Made by a program: the position numbers and the translations under genes. The notes beneath the pieces were generated by a model. The model ran no database searches. It saw only the letters and a program-made list of their open reading frames with translations, and was not told the origin of the DNA. Positions 30,997 to 39,717 of a stretch of DNA of 64,000 bases are shown here, one piece after another (the stretch's first letter is position 1; each line of letters begins with the position of its first letter). Source of the stretch: Deltaproteobacteria bacterium. GTDB taxonomy: Bacteria > Desulfobacterota > Desulfobulbia > Desulfobulbales > Desulfocapsaceae. The stretch spans positions 1 through 64,000 of the forward strand of contig JAPLJF010000018.1 in assembly GCA_026388715.1 (NCBI GenBank), read 5' to 3'.

Positions 30997-32928
30997 TTAC
31001 AGCAATCCTTTGACCGTGACAGCTATGGAACCGGCATCCAGACCTTGTCTGGCGTACAACTCCGCAGGCTGGCCAGACCCGCCGTAAAACTGTACCCCGC
31101 ATCTCTTGAAGGGAACGGTCTTGCCGGACTCGGCAAGCACCAGGGCCACCATGGCACCCAGGCCGGTATCCACATGATGATCTTCCACGGTTACCACCGG
31201 TCCCTTGGCCGCGGCCTCAAGAACGGCATCCTTATCCATAGGCACCAGCGATGCCATGTTCAGCACGCCCACAGATTTTCCTTCCTTGGCCAACAAAGCC
31301 CAGGCCTCCATCACCGCCGGGGTGAGCGCCCCATAGGTGACAATAGTGGCCTCAGAGCCCCGGCGTAGCCAGTCGGCCTTTCCGGCCTGAAAGGTGTAGT
31401 CGGCATCATAGAAAGGGGTTCCATCTTCCTTCAGGATCACCGGGGTGATCGATCGCCCCATGCCTACAAAGACGTTCCCAGGAAGGGTGGCAGCAAAACG
31501 GATAATGCGGTCGGTCTGATTGGGATCAGCAGGCATGAAGACGGAAAACCGGAAGAAGTTGCGCGTAAGCCCCAGATAATCAATACACTGATGGGTCGGA
31601 CCGTCCTCACCCACATCCAGCCCCACATGGGTGGCAACCACCTTGACATTGGTGTGATTAAAGTCATTGATGCGGGTCTGATTATAGACCTCGGAAAGGG
31701 CGAAGACCCCAAAGGTACTAAAAAAAGGCACCATGCCCACAGAACTCATGCCACCGGCCATACTGGCGGCATGATGCTCCTGGATACCCGCCTCGATATA
31801 GGCGGCAGGTGTTTGCTTGCGAAACCCTCCCATCTTCACCGATCCTTCCAGATCACAGGAGATACCACTGATCTTGACCGCTCCTCCCACATTATTGACC
31901 TCGGCCAGACCTTGCAGGGCAGCCCCATAGGCGGAACGATTATCGGTCTTGCTGTCAGGGCCATAGAGGACAGGGGTTCCCATGGCAATCGCCGGCGCAT
32001 TAGACACATACTTGCGGATGGTATGGGTGGCCACCGGCAGGTCGCGCAAAGCCTCCCACTTCTCCACATCATTGTCAACGCCCAGTTCCTGCAGAGCCTC
32101 AGCCAGCATGGCGCGGTTCAAAGGGGAGCCATGATACTTGGCCAGGTTTTCCATGAAGGATATGCCCTTGCCCATGGTGGTGCGGGCTACAATCACCGAC
32201 GGCCTGCCGCAGGGTTTGGTGTAGGCGTCGGCCAGGGCCCGGAAGTAGCTGTTGCAATCATGACCGTCTTCCAGATATTTGACGTCCCAGTTATTGGTGG
32301 CATACATGGCCCGTACCGACTGGGGCATGATATCGCTGGTAGCACCGCAGATCTGCAGGTGATTGCGGTCAATGACGACAATCAGATTATCAAGTTTGTA
32401 TTTATTGGCAAAACGGAGGGCCTCACAGATCTGGCCCTTCTGCTGTTCACCGTCCCCCATAAAGACAATCACCTTGTTCGGACGGCCCTGGATCTTAAAG
32501 GCATGGGCAATGCCGACGGCCGTGGACAAACCCTGGCCCAGATTTCCGGTATCCCACTCAACTCCTGGGACGATGCGCTCCACATGGCCGGGAAATCCGG
32601 AACCGGTGCGGCGAAATCCTCCAACAAAATCCTCCGGGCTAAAGTAGCCATATTCCGCCAGGGTAGAATAGACACAGGGAGAGATGTGGCCCATGCTGAC
32701 CACCACCCGATCCCTATCCTCCATGTCCGGATCTTTTGGGTCATGTTTGATACAGCCGTAGGTGACAAGCAACATATCGAGAGAAGAAAGCGAGCCTCCC
32801 GGATGTCCGGAAGCGGCAAGACTGGTGGAAAGCAGAATATTCTTGGCGCAGCGAACGCGCATCTCGCGCAATCCCTGTAATTCCTGACTGGACAATTCAC
32901 TTGATTGCATGTTTAGCTGCAGTGTCAT
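30997..32928 (-). CDS. tkt: Transketolase
   Basis: A 643-residue single-chain transketolase from ATG 32928 (GGAG site). The longer open frame to 33060 would overlap dusB. The thiamine-PP motif GDGEQQKGQ...N is near 155-180, and SGHPGG is at ~40. The pyrimidine-binding half has the GIQEHHAASMAGG motif (catalytic Glu) near 405. It moves two-carbon units in the non-oxidative pentose phosphate pathway. The PLP-independent fold and gene size match full-length, not split archaeal, transketolases. Confidence 0.93.
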   Translation of the reverse strand: MTLQLNMQSSELSSQELQGLREMRVRCAKNILLSTSLAASGHPGGSLSSLDMLLVTYGCIKHDPKDPDMEDRDRVVVSMGHISPCVYSTLAEYGYFSPEDFVGGFRRTGSGFPGHVERIVPGVEWDTGNLGQGLSTAVGIAHAFKIQGRPNKVIVFMGDGEQQKGQICEALRFANKYKLDNLIVVIDRNHLQICGATSDIMPQSVRAMYATNNWDVKYLEDGHDCNSYFRALADAYTKPCGRPSVIVARTTMGKGISFMENLAKYHGSPLNRAMLAEALQELGVDNDVEKWEALRDLPVATHTIRKYVSNAPAIAMGTPVLYGPDSKTDNRSAYGAALQGLAEVNNVGGAVKISGISCDLEGSVKMGGFRKQTPAAYIEAGIQEHHAASMAGGMSSVGMVPFFSTFGVFALSEVYNQTRINDFNHTNVKVVATHVGLDVGEDGPTHQCIDYLGLTRNFFRFSVFMPADPNQTDRIIRFAATLPGNVFVGMGRSITPVILKEDGTPFYDADYTFQAGKADWLRRGSEATIVTYGALTPAVMEAWALLAKEGKSVGVLNMASLVPMDKDAVLEAAAKGPVVTVEDHHVDTGLGAMVALVLAESGKTVPFKRCGVQFYGGSGQPAELYARQGLDAGSIAVTVKGLL

Positions 32929-33042
32929 ATAGTTCTCCAAAAATGGTAAGATGGTAAAAAAGAAAGGATACACGCTCAAAAACTCATACGTTACAAATTT
33001 TACAGAATACTCTGTTTGTAAAAAAATATCAGCGGTAAAAAC

Positions 33043-34005
33043 ATGCTTCAAATCGCCCACCTGACTCTTGACTCACCCTTCCTCCTTGCCCCCCTGGCCG
33101 GATATAGCGACCTCCCCTTTCGCCAGCTTTGCCGGGAGTTCGGGGCCGGACTGGTGGTCTCCGAGATGATCAGCTGCCATGGCCTGGTCTATAAACAGGC
33201 CAACACCATAACCATGCTTGCCTCAAATCCTGCGGAACGGCCAGTCTCTTTCCAGCTTTTTGGGGCAGATCCGGTAATAATGGGTCAGGCTGCGGCCCTG
33301 CTCAGCACTTTTCGCCCTGATTTTATTGACATCAACATGGGCTGTCCGGTCAAAAAAGTGACCAAACGGGGGGCAGGCGCCGCCCTGATGCAGGAGCCGC
33401 AACTGGCAAAGGCCATCCTGACCAATGTCATCAAAAACAGCACGGTTCCGGTCACCATCAAGACCAGGATCGGGGTGGATAGCCAGCATATCTCAGCAGT
33501 TGACTTTGCCAGAATGGCTGAAGACGCCGGAGCTGCCGCCATCACGGTTCATGGCCGCACCTGGGCCCAGGGGTTCACGGGGACAGCCAACTGGGATATC
33601 ATCGCCCAGGTGAAACAGGCGGTAACGCTTCCGGTCATCGGCAATGGCGACATCCACTCTCATGCCCAGGGCCTGAAGATGATGCGCCAGACCGGCTGCG
33701 ACGGGGTCATGATTGGCCGGGCGGCCCTTGGCAACCCCTGGGTCTTTTCTCCCGGCGGCAAACCAACTGAGCTATCCCCTCTGCTGAATGGTGTCTCCCG
33801 CCATCTGGAGCTGATCGAACTGGCACTGCCGCCAGGACACATGCCAGGCTGCATCAAAAATCACCTTGGCCGTTATTTCAAAGGGCTGCCCGAGAGCGCC
33901 CGCTACCGGAAAATGATCTATGACTGCAAAGACCTTGCGGCCCTGCATCACGTCCTGTCCCTTATCAGAGAGAACAACCAAAACGATCAGCAGGAGCAGG
34001 GATGA
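33043..34005 (+). CDS. dusB: tRNA-dihydrouridine synthase
   Basis: A 320-residue flavoprotein that reduces uridine to dihydrouridine in the tRNA D-loop. The N-terminus APLAGYSDLPFRQLCREFGAG, the catalytic Cys motif DINMGCPVKKV near 102, HGRT, and the FMN-site GNGDIHS are visible. The start at 33043 is divergent from tkt with a ~115-base shared promoter region. The stop overlaps the rarA start (ATGA), showing coupling. Confidence 0.92.
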   Translation: MLQIAHLTLDSPFLLAPLAGYSDLPFRQLCREFGAGLVVSEMISCHGLVYKQANTITMLASNPAERPVSFQLFGADPVIMGQAAALLSTFRPDFIDINMGCPVKKVTKRGAGAALMQEPQLAKAILTNVIKNSTVPVTIKTRIGVDSQHISAVDFARMAEDAGAAAITVHGRTWAQGFTGTANWDIIAQVKQAVTLPVIGNGDIHSHAQGLKMMRQTGCDGVMIGRAALGNPWVFSPGGKPTELSPLLNGVSRHLELIELALPPGHMPGCIKNHLGRYFKGLPESARYRKMIYDCKDLAALHHVLSLIRENNQNDQQEQG

Positions 34006-35378
34006 CCTCAGCCAAGATGACCACCGACAAATCGCCGCTCCATAGTTCATCCCCCCTGGCTGAACGGATGCGGCCCCGCACCCTTGACGAGTTCGCCGGC
34101 CAAGAGACCCTTCTCGGACCGGGAAAGATGCTGAGCACCGTGATCAGCTCCGGGGCCCTCCCGTCCCTGATCCTCTGGGGGCCGCCGGGCACCGGCAAGA
34201 CTACGCTTGCCAAGATACTGGCGGAATCCACCTCTGCCAATTTTGTCTTTTTTTCAGCCGTCCTCTCAGGGGTGAAAGAGGTGCGGCAGATTGTGGAACA
34301 GGCCCAGAAACTCCGCGAGACAGAAAACAGGGCCACCGTTTTTTTCATCGACGAGATCCACCGCTTCAACAAAAGCCAGCAGGATGCCTTTCTTCCCCAT
34401 GTGGAATCCGGCCTCTTTACCCTCATTGGCGCCACCACCGAGAATCCCTCTTTTCATGTCACCGCCCCCCTGCTCTCCCGTTGCCGGGTCCTTGTCCTCC
34501 ACGCCCTGGCCCGGGAACACCTGCAGACCATCTTCCTCCGCGCCCTGGCTGATCCTGAAAATGGTCTGGGACACTATCAACTCCGTTTCACCGGAGAGTC
34601 TCTGGACCAACTGATCAGTATGGCAGACGGTGACGCCAGGACGGGTCTCAATATCCTGGAGATCGCGGCGACCCTGGCCCTGCACCGTTTTCAAACTGCG
34701 CCGGACACAGAAGCTCCAACCATCACCACCCACGACATCGAAGAGGCGGGACAGCATAAATCCCTGCGTTACGACAAGGACGGCGAAGAACATTACAATC
34801 TGATCTCGGCCCTGCACAAGAGCCTGCGGGATTCAGACCCGGACGGCGCCCTCTACTGGCTGTACCGGATGCTTGATGCCGGAGAAGAACCTCTTTATAT
34901 CCTGCGCCGCCTGATCCGCTTTGCCTCAGAGGATATTGGCGTCGCTGACCCGCAGGCCCTCAGCCAGACCATCAGCTGTCAACAGGCCTTCCAGACCCTT
35001 GGCCTCCCGGAAGGGACACTGGCCCTGGCCCAGGCCGTGGTCTATCTCGCCACGGCCCCCAAAAGCAATGCCCTGTATACGGCGGAATCAGACGTTCGTC
35101 AGCATATAACACGGACCGGCTCCCTGCCAGTGCCCATGCATCTGCGCAATGCCGCAACCAGCCTCATGAAGAAGCTGGGCTATGGCAAGGGCTATCAGTA
35201 TGCCCACAATGAGACGCAGGCCCTGGTGGAGCAGAATCATCTGCCACCAGAGCTTGCAGGCACCCTTTTTTACACGCCCACCACCAGAGGCTATGAAGCG
35301 GTGATCAAAGACCGGCTCAGTAAATGGCGGCAGATCCTTCAACAGCGAAAACAGGAACACGATGAATCCAAAAAATAA
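34002..35378 (+). CDS. rarA: Replication-associated recombination protein A (AAA+ ATPase)
   Basis: A 458-residue RarA/MgsA/WRNIP1-family clamp-loader-like ATPase acting at stalled forks. It has PLAERMRPRTLDEFAGQ at ~20, Walker A GPPGTGKTT near 65, Walker B FIDEIHRFNKSQQDAFLP near 115, and the C-terminal tetramerisation domain. It overlaps dusB by 4 bases at its start, and its 3' end overlaps the next gene by 17 bases. Confidence 0.95.
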   Translation: MTSAKMTTDKSPLHSSSPLAERMRPRTLDEFAGQETLLGPGKMLSTVISSGALPSLILWGPPGTGKTTLAKILAESTSANFVFFSAVLSGVKEVRQIVEQAQKLRETENRATVFFIDEIHRFNKSQQDAFLPHVESGLFTLIGATTENPSFHVTAPLLSRCRVLVLHALAREHLQTIFLRALADPENGLGHYQLRFTGESLDQLISMADGDARTGLNILEIAATLALHRFQTAPDTEAPTITTHDIEEAGQHKSLRYDKDGEEHYNLISALHKSLRDSDPDGALYWLYRMLDAGEEPLYILRRLIRFASEDIGVADPQALSQTISCQQAFQTLGLPEGTLALAQAVVYLATAPKSNALYTAESDVRQHITRTGSLPVPMHLRNAATSLMKKLGYGKGYQYAHNETQALVEQNHLPPELAGTLFYTPTTRGYEAVIKDRLSKWRQILQQRKQEHDESKK

Positions 35379-36948
35379 TTTCCATTTCCCGACCAGCAGA
35401 CTCGTCAGCATTGGTGTATTTTCCGTCATGCTCCTCGTAACCTTTCTGGCAGTAGCCACAAGACTCCACGCCGCCCCCACGGAGTCCTTCCTCCTCTTTT
35501 TCTCCAACAATATCCAGGGAGAGACTGAGCCCTGCGGTTGACACTCCAATCAATTGGGCGGGCTGTCCAAAAAAGCATTCCAGATCAAAAGCATGGCAAC
35601 AGAACAACACAAGCCACATCTCTTTGTTGACTCCGGCAATCTGCTCTTCAAGCAAGCGCAGATACCAAACGGGCCATCCCAGGAGCAACTGACAGCTGAG
35701 GGCATCATCAAGATCTATGCCGCAATGCAGGTGGACGCGGTGGCGGTCGCTCCGCTTGATCTGGCAGCAGGCCTTGCCTTGCTGCAAACCAGTCAAAAAC
35801 AGGGATTTCCCTGGCTGTCTGCCAATCTCCTTGACGAGGATGGTCATCCACTGTTTCAGCCGGTGCGGATCAAAAAAATCGGGAAGATAAAAGCTGGGAT
35901 CATTGGTTTGACCGGCGCTGTTTCCTCCCTGCCAGCAGGTGTCACTCATGCAGACTGGCGGACAGTGCTGCCCGCCCTGATTAAAAAAACCACCCGTCAA
36001 TGTGACATCCTGATCCTGCTTTCCAGCCTGTCTCCTGCCGAGAATCAGGAGATAGCCCAGCAATTTCCGGCCATCCACCTCATTCTTGCCGCTGACCTGA
36101 ACAGTGGCAACATGAACCCGCAGCAAGTCAACAACACCCTGATCACCCAGACCGATCGTCAGGGAAAATATCAAGGGATCCTCACTATTGACTGGAATAA
36201 AAACGGCCGGTGGGGAATGGCAAGAAAAGAAGAACTGACCGGGATGCGCAACAGACTGGACGCTCTTGACTGGCAGATCCAGCGGATGCGACAAAGAAAG
36301 GATCTGCAGCAACCGGAGTACATCGACAAGATCAAGCTGGTTGAAAAGGACAGAAAAACAGTGGAACAACAGATCAAGACCCTGGAGCAACCCCTGGTCC
36401 CTGGCCCTGCAAGCGGACAGACAGCACCCTGCAGCTTCAGCTATACCTTCCTGGCCCTGCAGCAATCCATGGCCGAAGCCCCTGAGATCAAGGCTATAGT
36501 CACCGAGATCAAGCAGCAGATCAATACCCTGCACCAGAATAAGACCAGTAAAGGCGAGACGCTCCCCTTTCTTGGTCCCGATGGCTGCAAGAGTTGCCAT
36601 CCAGTGCAAACCAAATTCTGGCAGACAACACGCCATGCCAGGGCCTATCAGACCTTGCAGAGACAAGGCCAGGCGTTCATCCTGGAGTGCCTCCCCTGCC
36701 ACGTCACCACCAGTCCCGGATTTACCCTGGGCAAAGATCAACTCCTCACCCTACCGCCAGGACTGCAAACAGTGGGCTGTGAAAACTGCCATATCGGCCA
36801 GGGCAGGTCGCATGCTGGCAACCCAAAACAGTTTCAGATGACCAAACAGGTGGCAGAAAAAATATGTCTCTCCTGCCACACCAAAGAGAGAGACAATAAT
36901 TTTGAATATCAGAAAAAATTAAAGTTGATCAGCTGCCCTGCAGGTTAA
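35362..36948 (+). CDS. Four-haem cytochrome c with metallophosphatase-like N-terminus, candidate selenoprotein
   Basis: A 528-residue reading frame from ATG 35362, inside the rarA end, through an in-frame UGA at 35539-35541 (codon 60). A hydrophobic export segment covers ~13-38. Then comes NNIQGETEPCG-U-HSNQLGGLSKKA; related multihaem/5'-nucleotidase-like proteins have EPCGC...GGLARRA here, so Sec replaces a conserved Cys. Residues ~90-250 resemble a calcineurin-like/UshA phosphatase fold, ~270-310 is charged and helical, and the C-terminus has four CxxCH motifs: CKSCH, CLPCH, CENCH, CLSCH. A stem TTGG/CCAA lies 16-33 bases after the UGA. It is likely a periplasmic electron-transfer protein of unknown substrate. 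Translation from TTG 35554 alone would lose the export signal. Confidence 0.82.
35539..35541 (+). other. Selenocysteine UGA codon in multihaem cytochrome
   Basis: In-frame UGA after EPCG and before HSNQLGGL. The flanks on both sides are coding and belong to one conserved motif, and the export signal lies only on the upstream side. Confidence 0.78.
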
Positions 36949-37060
36949 TATATTCACCAGGATATGTTGACTTCAGCATTGGTCAATTTCCAATATGGAT
37001 ATGTTGCTTTTGGAAAATGAGATTTGCAGTTGGACATTTATCTGGTTTCAAACTTCAGGA

Positions 37061-37145
37061 GCATAACAGTGAAATGACCTGCCGGCCAATGCGCTGCCCT
37101 CTTTAAGAACGCACTTTATTCCGGTCAGGTTTATTGACTGGTTGG
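37061..37145 (-). other. Probable attC site (cassette 6)
   Basis: Palindrome with ACCTGCCGG ... CCGGTCAGGT inner arms and GCATAAC at the outer end, overlapping the 3' end of the last acetyltransferase gene. The far outer end is a weaker match than in the other sites. Confidence 0.55.
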
Positions 37146-37633
37146 AGCGTTTTTTGCATCCATACCGTGTCGAACACTTGACCATTTTTCTTCCCAGTTT
37201 TTCTAAACCGACCGCATTCTGCAAAACCATTATTTTGATGGAATTTGATACTGTTGGGATTGAGGGAAGATATGCTGGCCAAAATATTCGTAATCCCTTT
37301 TTCAATCGCACCCTTTTCAAGAGAACAGAGCAGCATTCTCCCAAGTCCTTTCCCTGTGTGGTCAGGATGGATAAAATACGTTACTTCGGCAGTTTGTGAA
37401 AATGCAGGTATTGAATTGTGTGCACGTAGCATTCCAAAACCGACAACCCTGCCCTCTCGGTCTTTTATAGACCCTGTCGGGTATTCATTCGACATTTGGA
37501 GAAGCATATCAAACGCTTGGTATGTGAGCTTGTTTTCTGGATATGCCGCGAAGGAATTTTGTACGTAATGGTTAAAGATGTCAATTATTGGTTCTCGATC
37601 TTCATTTGATATTGGACTGATTGAATACTCCAT
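37103..37633 (-). CDS. GNAT acetyltransferase, phosphinothricin-acetyltransferase-like
   Basis: A 176-residue GNAT enzyme from ATG 37633 (AAGGAG 9 bases upstream); an upstream ATG at 37660 is less likely. The acetyl-CoA loop is visible as HPDHTGKGLGRML at ~85-100, and a NPNSIKFHQNNGF motif follows. The N-terminal FNHYVQNS-type region resembles the PAT/Bar subgroup, which acetylates amino groups of small molecules; the substrate is unknown. The last residues lie within the attC-like palindrome. It is the last recognisable cassette. Confidence 0.85.
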   Translation of the reverse strand: MEYSISPISNEDREPIIDIFNHYVQNSFAAYPENKLTYQAFDMLLQMSNEYPTGSIKDREGRVVGFGMLRAHNSIPAFSQTAEVTYFIHPDHTGKGLGRMLLCSLEKGAIEKGITNILASISSLNPNSIKFHQNNGFAECGRFRKTGKKNGQVFDTVWMQKTLQPVNKPDRNKVRS

Positions 37634-37662
37634 GATGTTTATCTCCTTGCTTTCAAGCAACT

Positions 37663-37748
37663 GCGTTATAACAAAATGAAATTACGTATTTTACGTTTTT
37701 CGTTTTGGCCATCGAATTTGACGAAAATTGGCCAAAAGTTACGTTATG
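37663..37748 (-). other. attC site (cassette 5)
   Basis: Outer ends CATAACG and GTTATAACG (minus-strand reading), with inner arms TTTTGGCC/GGCCAAAA. The hydrolase stop codon lies inside it. It is AT-rich like many Vibrio-type attC sites. Confidence 0.75.
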
Positions 37749-38446
37749 ATAAACTCCGGCAGCAGGTTGTGTCGAGCGCTACATTGAGGTAAGGGGCGGG
37801 CGGCTTCTCGCCCGTCCCTCTTGACCGTAAGGTTGGACCGCATTTTTAGGTGCTCGTCAATAAGGGGCGCAACTTTCGGTGCTAGCTTATTAGCAAGATC
37901 GTGCTCACCTCCGGGAAATACATGCATGCTGCTTGTGGGTAGTAATCCCTTCAACCGTTCGCCTACCGCAACTGGACTGATTGGATCAGCATCTCCCCAT
38001 AGCAACAACGCTGGAGCAAGAACGGAACCGACTGCACTAGAAATATCATCTTTGTACTCTGCAAACCAGCGAGGAAATGTCGGGTTCGCTTCTATGAACG
38101 CGGGGCGCCAATCCTCCGCGTGTAGGTCAGACATATTCACTCCGCCTGACGTGACGGTGAGAACCAAATGAGTAACCAGTTCTGGTCGCTTGAGTGCTGC
38201 CTGAATGGCAATGATTCCGCCCATAGACTGGGCAATTAGCGCCGAGGGCTGATCGATCTCATCAACGACAAGTGCCACCAAGTCTTGAATGCCTTGCACT
38301 TTGGGATTTATGGGTACCGACCCAAAACCAGGCCAACCAAGGAACACGCGGGGCGCAGGGTGAACTAGCCGATTGGCAACTGGTTGCCAGAAATGCGCAC
38401 TTCCCCCGGCACCCGGCAGAAATATAAGCTTGGTTGGCTTAACCAT
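37739..38446 (-). CDS. Alpha/beta hydrolase
   Basis: A 235-residue alpha/beta-hydrolase fold protein. The N-terminal oxyanion region is FLPGAGGSAHFW, the nucleophile elbow is AQSMGG (Ser near 95), an Asp follows in WGDADP near 172, and His in GGEHDLA near 195 completes the triad. The substrate cannot be told. Its start overlaps the end of the upstream GNAT gene by 8 bases, so the two share one cassette and are translationally coupled. Confidence 0.85.
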   Translation of the reverse strand: MVKPTKLIFLPGAGGSAHFWQPVANRLVHPAPRVFLGWPGFGSVPINPKVQGIQDLVALVVDEIDQPSALIAQSMGGIIAIQAALKRPELVTHLVLTVTSGGVNMSDLHAEDWRPAFIEANPTFPRWFAEYKDDISSAVGSVLAPALLLWGDADPISPVAVGERLKGLLPTSSMHVFPGGEHDLANKLAPKVAPLIDEHLKMRSNLTVKRDGREAARPLPQCSARHNLLPEFIIT

Positions 38447-38921
38447 TTGAAGCTAAATTCTGTCTCATTTTACGACCACCAACAGGAACAAGGCCATTGT
38501 TTTGATAAAAACTTAACGCACGCTCAAACTCAGGGAGCGGTGGTGTGCATAACTCGATGCATGACCAACCGTGCTTTTGTCCATAATTTCTCACCTGCTC
38601 TATCAGCATTGCTCCGACACCTGAAGAGCGAAACTCAGGGATAACATAAAATTCTTGAATTACTCCTATCTTTCCACCTGCATATAAAGCGTAAGTTTCA
38701 GTGATTGTCGAAACAGCAACCGGGATGTTATCTGCCCAGCCAATAATTGCCGCGTAATGGCCTGCCGTTAACAACTCTTCACACCTCTGAATTGTGCCTT
38801 CCAAATCAATATCGAAATGTTGTGCATTAGTGCGCTCACAGATTTCCTGTGTAAGCTGGACGACCAGTGAACCTATAATTTTTGCTTTGTCTGGTGTCGC
38901 TTGTATAAATTCCAATTTCAC
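38439..38921 (-). CDS. GNAT N-acetyltransferase
   Basis: A 160-residue GNAT protein. The central IPEFRSSGVGAMLIEQV motif (acetyl-CoA binding) and the C-terminal FERALSFYQNNGLVPVGGRKM segment are typical. The substrate is unknown. It opens a two-gene cassette with the alpha/beta hydrolase and starts ~20 bases inside the cassette boundary at 38942, as expected for an integron gene. Confidence 0.85.
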   Translation of the reverse strand: MKLEFIQATPDKAKIIGSLVVQLTQEICERTNAQHFDIDLEGTIQRCEELLTAGHYAAIIGWADNIPVAVSTITETYALYAGGKIGVIQEFYVIPEFRSSGVGAMLIEQVRNYGQKHGWSCIELCTPPLPEFERALSFYQNNGLVPVGGRKMRQNLASNG

Positions 38922-38941
38922 TCGGATTCTCTCTTGAGATG

Positions 38942-38992
38942 GCTAACGGCGCATTCAGCGGCTTGTCCGCTGCAATGCTTTGTTGGCAGAAA
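38942..38992 (-). other. attC site (cassette 4)
   Basis: Short palindrome GCCAACAAAGC ... GCGCCGTTAGCC with inner arms CAGCGG/CCGCTG. GTTAGCC is a classic attC crossover end. Translated, it gives the ANKALQ tail of the upstream antitoxin. Confidence 0.9.
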
Positions 38993-39260
38993 TATCTTTA
39001 AAGCTGCCAGAAACATATTTGTGCAGCACACTGGATACGAGCGATTGGTAAGGTAAGCCCTCTTCTATTGCTCTACGTTGCAGTGCTTCCAGGTCACGGC
39101 TCGAAATGCGGATGTTGATGCGTTTATCTTTTCTAATTGTTTCCTCTGCCAATTGGGCAAGCTGAGTTCGTCGCTCGTCTTTTAAATCAGATTCAAATTC
39201 GCCTGCGTCAAATGCTTCCAGCATTTCCTGGTCTTCAGGGTTCAATTTTCTTTTCTTCAT
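38955..39260 (-). CDS. brnA: BrnA/CopG-type antitoxin, tail encoded by attC
   Basis: A 101-residue ribbon-helix-helix antitoxin. The DNA-binding domain is the C-terminal half (RINIRISSRDLEALQRRAIEEGLPYQSLVSSVL motif), and the N-terminal half is acidic and would wrap the toxin. The final ~11 residues (ANKALQ...) come from the attC palindrome. It overlaps brnT by 26 bases, the normal toxin-first BrnT/BrnA layout, and would repress the pair. Confidence 0.85.
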   Translation of the reverse strand: MKKRKLNPEDQEMLEAFDAGEFESDLKDERRTQLAQLAEETIRKDKRINIRISSRDLEALQRRAIEEGLPYQSLVSSVLHKYVSGSFKDISANKALQRTSR

Positions 39261-39534
39261 ATGGCCCTCTCAAGTAATGCTTTGTAGCCTTTCGGCTGGG
39301 CATAATGCTTTTTAGAAAGATTTCGTCCTCATTTTCAACGTAAGGAACAAGCCAAGCATATTCATCAACCTCGACCACGAACATGCGTTTATTCGGATAC
39401 TTAAAATTATTGGGATGAATCAGATCATCGAGCAACCTTTCGGACTTGAGTGCAAACAACACGTCCTCTAAAGATATGCCCCTCTCACTCATCAAGATCT
39501 GGTTCTTTTCAGCATTCCAATTGATTTGTTTCAT
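39235..39534 (-). CDS. brnT: BrnT-family ribonuclease toxin
   Basis: A 99-residue BrnT toxin, a RelE-like ribosome-independent RNase. Typical features are the N-terminal INWNAEKNQ, the RGISLEDV motif, the MFVVEVDEYAWLVPYV central strand, and the FLKSIMPSRKATKHYL C-terminal catalytic segment. It is followed by the overlapping antitoxin. Toxin-antitoxin cassettes are frequent in large integrons and are thought to stabilise arrays. Confidence 0.87.
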   Translation of the reverse strand: MKQINWNAEKNQILMSERGISLEDVLFALKSERLLDDLIHPNNFKYPNKRMFVVEVDEYAWLVPYVENEDEIFLKSIMPSRKATKHYLRGPYEEKKIEP

Positions 39535-39594
39535 TGTTTAATAAAGGCGCAAAGTGTGCCTATTGTCATCGTCACAGTTTTTTTAAACTCAGCT

Positions 39595-39660
39595 TGAAAA
39601 GAGAAATAATAAATCCGACCCCTTTTCAGATTTAATTTAACTCTGACCCTATTTATTAAT
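39595..39660. repeat. REP-like insertion in a cassette spacer
   Basis: AT-rich block holding CCGACCCCTTTTCAGATTT and TTAACTCTGACCCTATTT, a tandem of TCTGACCC-like half-sites. Sequences of this kind commonly flank REP/RAYT elements. It lies where the far half of an attC site should be. Confidence 0.5.
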
Positions 39661-39663
39661 ATG

Positions 39664-39717
39664 GAGATAAGAGGCTGCGCGCTTTTGCGCAGTCCCGCTT
39701 GAGCGCAGGGTTATACC
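39664..39717 (-). other. Truncated attC site (cassette 3)
   Basis: GGTATAACCCTGCGCTCAAG begins a Vibrio-repeat-like attC (minus-strand reading), with a GCGC-AAAA-GCGC apex. The returning arm is lost at about 39663, next to the REP-like block, so the site is probably inactive. The DUF4236 stop codon lies in its first bases. Confidence 0.65.

Noticed and set aside
35317..36741. Minus-strand open frame of 474 codons
   Set aside because: Antisense to the multihaem cytochrome; the CxxCH motifs show which strand is coding.
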